Made by a program: the position numbers and the translations under genes. A stretch of DNA of 32,246 bases. Source: Peptoniphilus obesi ph1. GTDB lineage: Bacteria; Bacillota; Clostridia; Tissierellales; Peptoniphilaceae. The DNA is taken from assembly GCF_000311865.1 (NCBI RefSeq), contig NZ_HE978583.1, forward strand, positions 49,688 through 81,933. Direction: 5' to 3'. Shown here one piece after another: positions 1 through 7,028 of this stretch (position 1 is its first letter; each line of letters starts with the position of its first letter). The notes beneath the pieces were generated by a model, which saw only the letters and a list, made by a program, of their open reading frames with translations, made no database searches and had not been told where the DNA came from.

Positions 1-368
1 AATAGGATGTGTTCTCTTGTTTGTGGCATTGGTCCATCTGCTGCTGATACTACTAGGATTGCTCCGTCCATTTGTGCTGCTCCTGTGATCATGTTTTTTA
101 CATAGTCAGCGTGTCCTGGGCAGTCTACGTGTGCGTAGTGTCTGTTTGGTGTTTCGTATTCTACGTGTGATGTTGAGATTGTGATTCCTCTTTCTCTTTC
201 TTCTGGTGCTTTATCTATGTGTGCGTAGTCTACGAATTCTCCTCCACCGTATCTTTTGTTTAATACTAGTGTTATTGCTGCTGTTGTTGTTGTTTTACCG
301 TGGTCTACGTGACCGATTGTTCCTATGTTTACGTGTGGTTTATTTCTTTCAAATTTTTGCTTTGCCAT
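1..368 (-). CDS. tuf: Elongation factor Tu, N-terminal part (cut by window edge)
   Basis: EF-Tu delivers aminoacyl-tRNA to the ribosomal A site as a GTP complex in the cytoplasm. Only the first 122 codons are in the window; the gene runs off the left edge. The P-loop GHVDHGKT, the switch region with RGITI and the G3 motif DCPGHADYV are all readable, and the protein opens [14 protein letters not shown] as in other Firmicutes. The ATG is preceded by AGGAGG 8 bases upstream. It is the last visible gene of the str operon, 18 bases after the fusA stop, in the classical order rpsL-rpsG-fusA-tuf. Codons are strongly biased to a small set (ACA, GTA, CAC, ATC), as expected of a very highly expressed gene. 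Confidence 0.98.
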   Translation of the reverse strand, partial: MAKQKFERNKPHVNIGTIGHVDHGKTTTTAAITLVLNKRYGGGEFVDYAHIDKAPEERERGITISTSHVEYETPNRHYAHVDCPGHADYVKNMITGAAQMDGAILVVSAADGPMPQTREHIL

Positions 369-386
369 AATTTATCCTCCTAAGAA

Positions 387-2471
387 TTAATCGTTATCCT
401 TATTTTTTCCTTCTAGTACTTCATCAGCTATTGAATTCGGTACTTGTTCATAATGGTCGAATTGCATTGAATGTGTTGCTCTACCTTGAGTGTTTGAACG
501 TAGAGATGTAGCATATCCAAACATTTCAGCAAGTGGTACGTAAGCAGTAACGATTTGAGCATTACCAACTAATTCCATACCTTCCATTCTACCTCTTCTT
601 GAGTTTATATCTCCGATTACATCACCCATGTATTCTTCAGGTGTTGTAATTTCAACTTTCATTGTTGGTTCTAGAAGCACTGGATCACCGTGTGCTAAAG
701 CATCTCTAACTGCCATAGATCCTGCAATTTTAAATGCCATTTCTGATGAGTCAACATCGTGGTAAGAACCATCGTATAGAGTAACTTTTACATCTAATAC
801 TTCATATCCACCAAGGATACCAGATTGAAGAGCTTCTTCAATACCTTGTTGTACAGATCCTATATAATCTTTTGGTATAGCTCCTCCAACGATTTTGTTT
901 TCGAATATATAACCTGAACCTGGTTCAAGTGGTTCGATTTTAATCTTAGCATGACCATATTGACCACGACCACCTGATTGACGTACGTATTTTCCTTCGC
1001 CTTCAGCTGGTTTAGTAATTGATTCTCTGTAAGATACTTGTGGGCTACCGATGTTAGCTTCTACTTTAAATTCTCTTAATAGTCTATCAACTATGATATC
1101 TAGATGTAGTTCTCCCATACCTGCTATGATTGTTTGTCCTGTTTCTTCATCAGTGTATGTTCTGAATGTTGGATCTTCTTCTGCAAGTTTTGCAAGAGCA
1201 ATTGCCATCTTATCTTGAGATGCTTTTGTCTTTGGTTCTATTGCAACAGAGATAACTGGTTCTGGGAATTCCATTTTTTCTAGAATAACAGGTGCTTTTT
1301 CATCGCAAAGTGTATCGCCTGTACCTGTATCTTTAAGACCTACAGCTGCAGCTATTTCTCCAGCGTGAACAACTTCAACTTCTTCTCTCTTATTTGCGTG
1401 CATAAGTAGAATACGTCCAAGTCTTTCTCTTTTGTTTTTGCTAGAGTTTAATACATAAGAACCTGCTTCGATTGTACCTGAGTATACTCTAAAGTAAGCA
1501 AGCTTACCTACATATGGGTCAGTTACAATTTTAAATGCAAGTGCTGATAGAGGTTCTTTTTCATCTGCTTTTCTTTCAACTATTTCATCTGTTCCAACTT
1601 CAATTCCTTTTACTGGTGGAATGTCAAGTGGAGATGGAAGATAGTCAATGATAGCATCTAGTAGTAATTGAACACCCTTGTTCTTGTATGAAGAACCACA
1701 AGTTACTGGTGTCATTTGTACTGATATTGTACCTTTTCTGATAGCTTTTTTGATTTGATCATCAGTGATTTCTTCACCTTCTAGGTAAGCCATCATTAGG
1801 TCTTCATCAAATTCTGAAACCTTTTCTATCATTTCTTCTCTGTATTTTTGAGCTAATTCCATGTATTCTTCTGGAATGTCTGTAATTTCAATTTCAGTTC
1901 CGTCTTCATTTTTATAAACTTCAGCAACCATTTCAACTAGGTCAATCATACCTATGAAATTTTCTTCTGCTCCCATTGGAACTTGAATAGGAACTGGATT
2001 ACCTTGAAGTTTTTTATCTATTGTAGCTACTGATCTAAAGAAATCTGCTCCAGTAACATCCATTTTGTTGATGTGAGCTATTCTTGGAACTCCGTATTTA
2101 TCAGCTTGTCTCCAAACTGTTTCTGATTGAGGTTCAACACCACTTTTTGCATCAAATAGTGCAACAGTACCATCAAGAACTCTCAAAGATCTTTCTACTT
2201 CTACTGTAAAGTCAACGTGTCCTGGGGTATCAATTATATTTAATCTATAACCCTTCCAGAAAGCCGTAGTAGCTGCAGATGTTATAGTGATACCTCTTTC
2301 TTGCTCTTGTTGCATCCAGTCCATTTGTGCAGCACCTTCGTGTGTTTCACCAATTTTGTGGATTTTACCAGTATAATACAGAATACGTTCTGTAGTAGTA
2401 GTTTTTCCGGCATCGATGTGAGCCATGATACCGATATTTCTAACTTTTTTTAGTGGTATTTCACGAGCCAT
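387..2471 (-). CDS. fusA: Elongation factor G
   Basis: This is the translocase GTPase that moves tRNA and mRNA through the ribosome and helps recycle it. The 694 residues match the usual EF-G length. G1 is AHIDAGKT at residues 17-24, RGITI lies near 59-63, G3 DTPGH at 81-85 and G4 NKMD at 135-138. Domains II to V follow, including the domain IV loop region with GGRGQYGHA. The stop is 18 bases before tuf and the start is 15 bases after the rpsG stop, so the genes are co-transcribed. The glycine-rich domain IV and the bacterial-type GAAQMDWM switch argue against a tetracycline-protection paralogue, as does the operon context. Confidence 0.98.
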   Translation of the reverse strand: MAREIPLKKVRNIGIMAHIDAGKTTTTERILYYTGKIHKIGETHEGAAQMDWMQQEQERGITITSAATTAFWKGYRLNIIDTPGHVDFTVEVERSLRVLDGTVALFDAKSGVEPQSETVWRQADKYGVPRIAHINKMDVTGADFFRSVATIDKKLQGNPVPIQVPMGAEENFIGMIDLVEMVAEVYKNEDGTEIEITDIPEEYMELAQKYREEMIEKVSEFDEDLMMAYLEGEEITDDQIKKAIRKGTISVQMTPVTCGSSYKNKGVQLLLDAIIDYLPSPLDIPPVKGIEVGTDEIVERKADEKEPLSALAFKIVTDPYVGKLAYFRVYSGTIEAGSYVLNSSKNKRERLGRILLMHANKREEVEVVHAGEIAAAVGLKDTGTGDTLCDEKAPVILEKMEFPEPVISVAIEPKTKASQDKMAIALAKLAEEDPTFRTYTDEETGQTIIAGMGELHLDIIVDRLLREFKVEANIGSPQVSYRESITKPAEGEGKYVRQSGGRGQYGHAKIKIEPLEPGSGYIFENKIVGGAIPKDYIGSVQQGIEEALQSGILGGYEVLDVKVTLYDGSYHDVDSSEMAFKIAGSMAVRDALAHGDPVLLEPTMKVEITTPEEYMGDVIGDINSRRGRMEGMELVGNAQIVTAYVPLAEMFGYATSLRSNTQGRATHSMQFDHYEQVPNSIADEVLEGKNKDND

Positions 2472-2486
2472 TCGGCTATCCTCCTT

Positions 2487-2957
2487 TTACCATCTATAGT
2501 GAGCAAAGGCTTTATTAGCTTCTGCTGTTCTATGCATTTCTTCTTTTCTCTTAACGCTTCCACCTAGACTGTTTGATGCATCTAGTATTTCTTTTGCAAG
2601 TCTTTCAGCCATAGTTTTTTCTCCTCTAGCTCTTGCATATTTTACTATCCATCTTAGTCCTAGTGTTTGACGTCTTTCAGGTCTAACTTCCATAGGTACT
2701 TGGTAAGTTGCCCCACCAATTCTTCTACCTTTAACTTCTAATACAGGCATTACATTATTTAAAGCTTTTTCGAAAACTTCAATTGCATCTTCTCCAGTTG
2801 CTTCTTCTATAGCATCAAATGCACCGTATACTATTTTTTGAGCTGTTCCCTTTTTGCCATCAAGCATTACGTTATTAATAAGTTTTGTGATAACTACATT
2901 ATCATACTTAGGATCAGCCATTACTTCTCTTTTCTGAATGTGACCTTTTCTTGGCAT
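2487..2957 (-). CDS. rpsG: 30S ribosomal protein S7
   Basis: S7 nucleates assembly of the 30S head and contacts tRNA in the E site. The 156-residue product starts [12 protein letters not shown] and contains the conserved [18 protein letters not shown] and [18 protein letters not shown] segments, ending in [15 protein letters not shown], all typical of bacterial S7. The ATG has AAGGAGGG 7 bases upstream. A structured 91-base gap separates it from rpsL. In E. coli the same gap is where S7 represses its own operon, so feedback control here is plausible but not shown. Confidence 0.98.
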   Translation of the reverse strand: MPRKGHIQKREVMADPKYDNVVITKLINNVMLDGKKGTAQKIVYGAFDAIEEATGEDAIEVFEKALNNVMPVLEVKGRRIGGATYQVPMEVRPERRQTLGLRWIVKYARARGEKTMAERLAKEILDASNSLGGSVKRKEEMHRTAEANKAFAHYRW

Positions 2958-3048
2958 AAACTTCCCTCCTTAACTATATAGTCGATTCATTGGTACTCGG
3001 CTAGTGACCGTTAAGCCAAAAATCTATATATAAGAAATTAAATCATTA
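2958..3048 (-). promoter_or_regulatory. Structured rpsL-rpsG intercistronic region (candidate S7 site)
   Basis: Read on the minus strand, this gap closes with TATATAG (3030-3024) pairing with CTATATA (2980-2974). A TTGG/CCAA step and an inner GGCT/AGCC hairpin follow. The SD of rpsG lies just downstream of the closing stem. Position and length resemble the E. coli str intercistronic site bound by S7; the function here is inferred. Confidence 0.5.
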
Positions 3049-3465
3049 TTATTTATTTTTTGGTTTCTTTGTACCGTATTTTGATCTTGCTTGTCTTCTT
3101 TCATCTACTCCTGCTGTATCTAGAGTACCTCTTACAATGTGGTATCTAACACCTGGAAGGTCTTTTACTCTTCCACCACGAATTAGTACAACACTGTGTT
3201 CTTGTAGGTTGTGTCCTATACCAGGAATATAAGCCATTACTTCGTATCCATTAGTAAGACGAACTCTGGCAACTTTTCTAAGTGCTGAGTTAGGCTTCTT
3301 AGGAGTAACAGTTCTTACAGCTACACATACACCTCTTTTTTGAGGAGAGTTAACTTTAGTTTCTTCCTTTTTTAGAACGTCAAAGTTTACATCAAGTGCA
3401 GGTGATTTAGATTTTGATTTAATATTCTTTCTACCTTTTTTAACTAGTTGATTAATTGTTGGCAT
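3049..3465 (-). CDS. rpsL: 30S ribosomal protein S12
   Basis: S12 sits in the decoding centre and controls accuracy. I start it at the ATG giving [13 protein letters not shown] (138 residues). An upstream in-frame GTG at 3474 would add three residues, but it overlaps the Shine-Dalgarno AAGGAGGTG, which is ideally spaced for the ATG. The motifs [11 protein letters not shown] and [14 protein letters not shown] carry lysines at the two classic streptomycin-resistance positions, so the sequence is of the sensitive type. The extra stretch before SPQKRGVC is like the longer B. subtilis S12. It lies 26 bases after the L7Ae-like gene and is co-transcribed with it. Confidence 0.98.
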   Translation of the reverse strand: MPTINQLVKKGRKNIKSKSKSPALDVNFDVLKKEETKVNSPQKRGVCVAVRTVTPKKPNSALRKVARVRLTNGYEVMAYIPGIGHNLQEHSVVLIRGGRVKDLPGVRYHIVRGTLDTAGVDERRQARSKYGTKKPKNK

Positions 3466-3491
3466 TAATTGCACCTCCTTAAAATTTTTAT

Positions 3492-3713
3492 TTATATTAA
3501 TATTGCCGCAGTAGCAGCATTAATACCAATACCAAATTGTTCACCAAGCTCTTTTTTTGTATCAATGTAATTGATTTTTACATCATTTTTATTACATTCG
3601 CTCAGTATCTTGTCTTTTAAATTTTCATCTGTATCTAGAGCTAGGAAAACTTCTTTAGTCTTATCACTTCTTATTGCCTTAATTACTTGTTTTGTGCCCA
3701 CTACTTTTCCCAT
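3492..3713 (-). CDS. rplGB: L7Ae/L30e-family ribosome-associated protein (YbxF-like)
   Basis: A 73-residue member of the L7Ae/L30e/S12e family, whose Bacillus members (YbxF, YlxQ) bind kink-turn RNA. The family signature is seen in the GTKQVIKAI start, the central [11 protein letters not shown] strand-loop and the C-terminal [10 protein letters not shown]. Position supports the call: B. subtilis ybxF also sits just upstream of rpsL. The ATG has GGAGGTG 7 bases upstream. It is the first gene of the str transcript here, behind a promoter and a leader hairpin of its own. It is short of the usual ~82 residues but looks complete. The symbol follows B. subtilis usage. Confidence 0.85.
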   Translation of the reverse strand: MGKVVGTKQVIKAIRSDKTKEVFLALDTDENLKDKILSECNKNDVKINYIDTKKELGEQFGIGINAATAAILI

Positions 3714-3745
3714 ATGAGCACCTCCTATCTATACACAATTAAAAC

Positions 3746-3768
3746 TACCTATTTGCTCTAGGTAGTCT
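3746..3768 (-). promoter_or_regulatory. Leader hairpin of the str operon
   Basis: Perfect 8-bp inverted repeat ACTACCTA / TAGGTAGT around the 7-base loop GAGCAAA on the minus strand, followed by four Ts. It lies between the promoter at 3790-3818 and the ribosome binding site of the L7Ae-like gene. It could act as a weak terminator (attenuator) or as a protein-binding hairpin. Confidence 0.5.
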
Positions 3769-3789
3769 TAATATATTAGATACTGTACT

Positions 3790-3818
3790 AGTTTATCATT
3801 ACAAGCAGTCTTAGTCAA
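3790..3818 (-). promoter_or_regulatory. Promoter for rplGB-rpsL-rpsG-fusA-tuf
   Basis: Minus strand -35 TTGACT (3813-3818), 17-base spacer, -10 TAAACT (3790-3795) with an extended TGn in front. The start would be near 3783, giving a ~70-base leader. It is the best sigma-A match between the lipoprotein gene terminator and the operon. Confidence 0.6.
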
Positions 3819-3891
3819 TATTTTTTTGCTATATTTAGCTATTTATAGTCTTTTAAGACTTTTATAGTATAACAAATAAAATTAATAAATA

Positions 3892-3925
3892 AAATAATAT
3901 AATAAAAATTTTTATTATATTATTT
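3892..3925. repeat. 34-bp perfect all-AT palindrome
   Basis: A perfect 34-base palindrome made only of A and T, centred between 3908 and 3909. It lies between the terminator of the lipoprotein gene and the str promoter. The gap 3714-4017 otherwise holds the promoter, leader hairpin and terminator listed separately, plus a small AGTCTT/AAGACT inverted repeat at 3847-3860. Confidence 0.8.
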
Positions 3926-3964
3926 CTGCAATAAATTTCTATTAACAAAAACTTATACAAAATA

Positions 3965-3992
3965 AAAAGAGAAGGTAATTTTACCTTCCCTT
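3965..3992 (-). terminator. Terminator after the duplicated lipoprotein genes
   Basis: Minus strand stem GAAGGTAA / TTACCTTC (3981-3988 with 3971-3978) with a 2-base core gap, followed by a T-rich tract. It separates the surface-protein cluster from the str operon. Confidence 0.8.
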
Positions 3993-3993
3993 A

Positions 3994-4572
3994 AAATTAT
4001 ATAAAATACATAAATTCCTATTCTATATCTCTAGTATAAGAATATCGAAAAATGAAATTATCCAATTTATCTTTATTGTAGCTATCTATTCCAAGCTCAT
4101 CCATAACTTCCGGACTTAGTTTTACCTCTTTTCCTTTTTTTGCTGTTTCCTTTGCATATTCCATAATTTTTTTAATTATTTCATCAATTTCTTCATCAGT
4201 TTTGCCTGGAAAACAATCTTGGTCTGTTTCATTTTTTTCATCATAATCATAAGTCATAGAAATATTGCTAAATTTTATATTGTATCTTTTTTCATCGACC
4301 ATATGAAGGGTATTAAAACGAATATTAAATTTATCCAACTGACCCTCATCTATATCATAGTCATCTAAAACTTTTAATACTGTATCTTTTACTTTAAAAT
4401 CTTTATTCTCTTCATAATACTTATAGACAGCATCTTGCAAATCAAACATAAATTCTTCTCTCTCTTTTTTTGTCATTCCTTTAAGAACTTCCTCTGAGCT
4501 TTTATAATCTTTAAACCAAACACCTGGTAGAATAAAGTCTTCTTTTTCTATAAGTTCCTTATCTCTTTCTTC
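3994..4572 (-). repeat. Tandem duplication, copy 1 (pairs with 4714-5292)
   Basis: Bases 3994-4572 match 4714-5292 at a constant offset of 720 with only scattered substitutions and no visible indels. The match covers the mature lipoprotein sequence and ~24 bases past the stop. The signal-peptide parts differ, so the duplicate was joined to a different export signal. Confidence 0.9.
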
Positions 4573-4650
4573 TGCTTGATTATTACAAGCTGCTAAAGAA
4601 AGTAAAAGAATACCTATTAAGGCTAAGATACTAATTTTCTTTATTTTCAT
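4018..4650 (-). CDS. Lipoprotein of unknown function, duplicate copy 1
   Basis: A 210-residue exported protein with a lipoprotein signal (hydrophobic residues 7-19, lipobox LAAC, Cys22), so it is probably anchored to the outer face of the membrane. I do not recognise the family. The mature part is highly charged and holds two related modules: residues 58-112 (from GMTKKEREEF to LDKFNIRF) and 148-203 (from GKTDEEIDEI to LDNFIFRY). Each ends in a VL..L.ID..LD.F..R pattern. The SD AAGGGTGA precedes the ATG. It is nearly identical to the next gene upstream (offset exactly 720 bases), and the repeat includes the 3' flank, so the pair arose by tandem duplication. A terminator follows. Confidence 0.85.
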   Translation of the reverse strand: MKIKKISILALIGILLLSLAACNNQAEERDKELIEKEDFILPGVWFKDYKSSEEVLKGMTKKEREEFMFDLQDAVYKYYEENKDFKVKDTVLKVLDDYDIDEGQLDKFNIRFNTLHMVDEKRYNIKFSNISMTYDYDEKNETDQDCFPGKTDEEIDEIIKKIMEYAKETAKKGKEVKLSPEVMDELGIDSYNKDKLDNFIFRYSYTRDIE

Positions 4651-4713
4651 AAAATCACCCTTTTAATGTAACTTTATAAGATTTTAATCTTTAAAATCAT
4701 TATATTGGCTTTG

Positions 4714-5292
4714 AAATTATATAAAATACATAAATTCCTATTCTATATCTCTAATATAAGAATATTGAAAAGTGAATTCATCCAATTTATCTTTATTGTA
4801 GCTATCTATTCCAAGCTCATCCATAACTTCTGGACTTAGTTTTACCTCTTCTCCTTTTTTCGCTGTTTCCTTTGCATATTCCATAATTTTGTTAATTATT
4901 TCATCAATTTCTTCATCAGTTTTGCCTGGAAAATAATCTTGGTCTGTTTCATTTTTTTCATCATAACTATAAGTCATAGAAATATTGTTGAATTTTATAT
5001 TGTATCTTTTTTCATCGACCATATGAAGAGTATTAAAACGAATATTAAATTTATCCAACTGATCCTCATCTATATCGTAGTCATCTAAAACTTTTAGCAC
5101 GATATCTTTTACTTTAAAATCTTTATTCTCTTCATAATACTTACAGACAGCATCGTACAAATCATGCATAAATTCTTCTCTCTCTTTTTTTGTCATTCCT
5201 TTAAGGACTTCCTCTGAGCTTTTATAATCTTTAAACCAAACTTTTGGTAGAATAAAATCTTCTTTTTCTATAAGTTCCTTATCTCTTTCTTC
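4714..5292 (-). repeat. Tandem duplication, copy 2 (pairs with 3994-4572)
   Basis: This is the second arm of the 720-base-offset direct repeat. The similarity stops at the junction with the signal peptide region, near residue 37 of the encoded protein. Confidence 0.9.
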
Positions 5293-5403
5293 CTGACTCA
5301 TTCCAACACAGGAGCTTAAATTAATAGCTATTAAAAATATACAAACTAAAGATATTATGTAAATGTTTATATTATCTTTATTAGATATTTTTAAAATTTT
5401 CAT
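4738..5403 (-). CDS. Lipoprotein of unknown function, duplicate copy 2
   Basis: A 221-residue paralogue of the neighbouring lipoprotein. Its mature sequence is almost the same from QEERDKELIEKEDF onward. The signal differs: a longer N-terminus, hydrophobic residues 13-30 and a lipobox LSSC with Cys32. Both copies of the internal module are kept. The ATG overlaps the stop of the upstream gene in the form ATGA (5400-5403), and the nearest SD-like sequence (GAGGAGATG) is about 15 bases away, so translation is probably coupled to the upstream gene. There is no terminator in the 87 bases before the next gene, so both lipoproteins are probably on one transcript. Function is unknown. Confidence 0.85.
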   Translation of the reverse strand: MKILKISNKDNINIYIISLVCIFLIAINLSSCVGMSQEERDKELIEKEDFILPKVWFKDYKSSEEVLKGMTKKEREEFMHDLYDAVCKYYEENKDFKVKDIVLKVLDDYDIDEDQLDKFNIRFNTLHMVDEKRYNIKFNNISMTYSYDEKNETDQDYFPGKTDEEIDEIINKIMEYAKETAKKGEEVKLSPEVMDELGIDSYNKDKLDEFTFQYSYIRDIE

Positions 5404-6095
5404 AATTTATAGAAGTCATCTCCTCTCACATAAAAATCTCTGTCTATATTGCCTGATCGGTCAGGAGACCAAAATGTTATACTTGCTTTTTGTCCTCCAG
5501 CTTCAATATAACTCTCATATGTAAGTATAGGACCTGATATTTGCCTAATATCTAAGCCTGTTATTCTTGCATAAGCCCTTACATTGCTCTTAAATCCACT
5601 TACAGTAGTAGCAAATTTTGATTTATATAGTACACCAGTATCTTCACTAAAAACAGAAACATGGTAATCAAAATATTTTCTTATAGGTACTTCATCAGGA
5701 GCTCTTAAAACGTTCTCATCTTTTCTTTCAACTTCAATATATTTTTTAGTATCAACTGAATTTTTTATCGTAACAGTTAAACATATTTTATCTAAAAATT
5801 CAGGGTTTACATTTTTAATATCAAGTTCCTTTAAAACAGCTTCGTCAACTCGATCTAATACTATATTTTCTGTATTTGCTTTGTCAACTGCATACTGAGT
5901 GATTTTGTCAATTATCATATCAATTTCTTCATCACTAGAATTTCCAAATATATCTTCCTTATAAATCGTTTCAAATCCTACAATCACACCACTAACCTTG
6001 TTTTCTCTGTTTGATTCTAAACCATTTGCATGTACAAATTTTGATGAATTTAAAACAAATAGAATCGTAAATAAAAATACTAATATTCTTTTCAT
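5400..6095 (-). CDS. Secreted protein sharing a module with the lipoproteins
   Basis: A 231-residue protein with a plain signal peptide (hydrophobic residues 4-16, likely cut after VHA near residue 23) and no lipobox. Residues ~51-110 (from NSSDEEIDMIIDKITQYA through VLKELDI to FLDKICL) resemble the C-terminal module of the two lipoproteins, which read TDEEIDEIIKKIMEYA at the same place. The C-terminal half (~115-231) looks beta-rich and unrelated to anything I know. A good SD (AAAGGAGG) precedes the ATG. It is the first gene of a three-gene unit, overlapping the next by four bases. Shared modules plus coupling suggest the products act together at the cell surface; this is inference. Confidence 0.8.
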   Translation of the reverse strand: MKRILVFLFTILFVLNSSKFVHANGLESNRENKVSGVIVGFETIYKEDIFGNSSDEEIDMIIDKITQYAVDKANTENIVLDRVDEAVLKELDIKNVNPEFLDKICLTVTIKNSVDTKKYIEVERKDENVLRAPDEVPIRKYFDYHVSVFSEDTGVLYKSKFATTVSGFKSNVRAYARITGLDIRQISGPILTYESYIEAGGQKASITFWSPDRSGNIDRDFYVRGDDFYKL

Positions 6096-6290
6096 AAACT
6101 TTCTCCTCCTTTAATTTTCCTTAATTAAAACTTATACACTTAAATTTCTGCAATCCTAATTCCAATAACTCTAAGTAAATCACCTTTTATTGCTTTGTTA
6201 TTATAGTCTTACCCTTATATATACTGCTTTCAAACCATTCTATTCCGAGTTAAGTTCTAAATTAGGCATATGTTTGGAGTTTAATAATCA

Positions 6291-6315
6291 TAAAAAAAGA
6301 GTGGCTAGCACTCTT
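6291..6315 (-). terminator. Terminator of the stalk-domain protein gene
   Basis: Minus strand stem AGAGTG CTAG CCACTCT followed by seven Ts. It overlaps the stop codon of the gene at 6314. The remaining 6096-6290 gap has an isolated TATAAT-like -10 (6200-6205, minus strand) without a convincing -35. Confidence 0.8.
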
Positions 6316-6877
6316 ATTTAAATATGTTCATATATTGCTCGTGTGTCTTATTTTGATTCATAAGCCATTCTCCAAGTTTTCTACTTGCTTCTTCATCAAA
6401 ATATTTATCTAATCCACCAAAAGACCATCCTTTTTTACTTGTTAGGTAGACGGTTTTTGTTGCATCGTCCCAATTTACATCTAGGCAAAGATAATCTGCT
6501 ATAAATCTAAGTGGCAGCATTGTTCTTGAATTTTTAATTTCTGGGGCTACGTCTGTTCTGTATGTTCCCTCGCTGATTGTTGCAATAGGATATCCAATTT
6601 TCATAGAAAGACCTAAATCATCTTTTTTAGCCCTTACATATACCCATTGGAAATTATATTTTTTGTCTTCTCCATATTTTACTTCTGCTCCTAAAGCCTC
6701 TGAAATAAATCTTACTGGCACCATTGTTCTTCCATTTTTTATATAAGGGTCTACATCCGTTTTAACTTCTTTACCATTTATGTTTATTTTTACTGGCGAT
6801 TCAGCATAAACATTTGTAAATATTCCAAAGCTAAGAACTAAGATTGTTGTAAATAGTATGTATAGTTTTTTATTCAT
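6314..6877 (-). CDS. Exported protein with copper-amine-oxidase-like stalk domains
   Basis: A 187-residue secreted protein. Residues 1-25 form a signal peptide ending in VYA. The body carries two repeats of the stalk domain first named from copper amine oxidase N-termini: INGKEVKTDVDPYIKNGRTM then VPVRFISEALGAEVKY, and later APEIKNSRTMLPLRFIADYL then DVNWDDATKTVYL. Such domains are common in wall-associated proteins of clostridia and Peptoniphilaceae and serve as non-catalytic extracellular modules. No amine oxidase catalytic domain is present. Its own terminator follows and the rpoC terminator precedes, so it is a separate unit; a TAGAAT box with extended TG at 6927-6932 may be its -10. Confidence 0.85.
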   Translation of the reverse strand: MNKKLYILFTTILVLSFGIFTNVYAESPVKININGKEVKTDVDPYIKNGRTMVPVRFISEALGAEVKYGEDKKYNFQWVYVRAKKDDLGLSMKIGYPIATISEGTYRTDVAPEIKNSRTMLPLRFIADYLCLDVNWDDATKTVYLTSKKGWSFGGLDKYFDEEASRKLGEWLMNQNKTHEQYMNIFK

Positions 6878-6994
6878 AATTTTTTCCTTTCTTTTAATAT
6901 TGCCACTCTTTTTACTTTCTTCTTATATTCTATCAAACCCTGCTGTATAAATAAAACTTTTATGATTCTTATTTAATTTTTTATATACTTAGGC

Positions 6995-7027
6995 ATAAAA
7001 AAAAGAGGGCTTAACCCTCTTTTTTTA
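6995..7027 (-). terminator. rpoC terminator
   Basis: Minus strand stem AGAGGG / CCCTCT, extended by A-T pairs, 5-base loop, then eight Ts. It ends the rpoB-rpoC transcript just after the rpoC stop and insulates it from the surface-protein cluster. The A/T symmetry would let it work in both directions. Confidence 0.9.
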
Positions 7028-7028
7028 A

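Noticed and set aside
6130-6192. 20-codon leucine-rich ORF starting GTG before the secreted protein gene
   Set aside because: No usable SD spacing, no hairpin that would make it a leader peptide, and no similarity to flanking genes.
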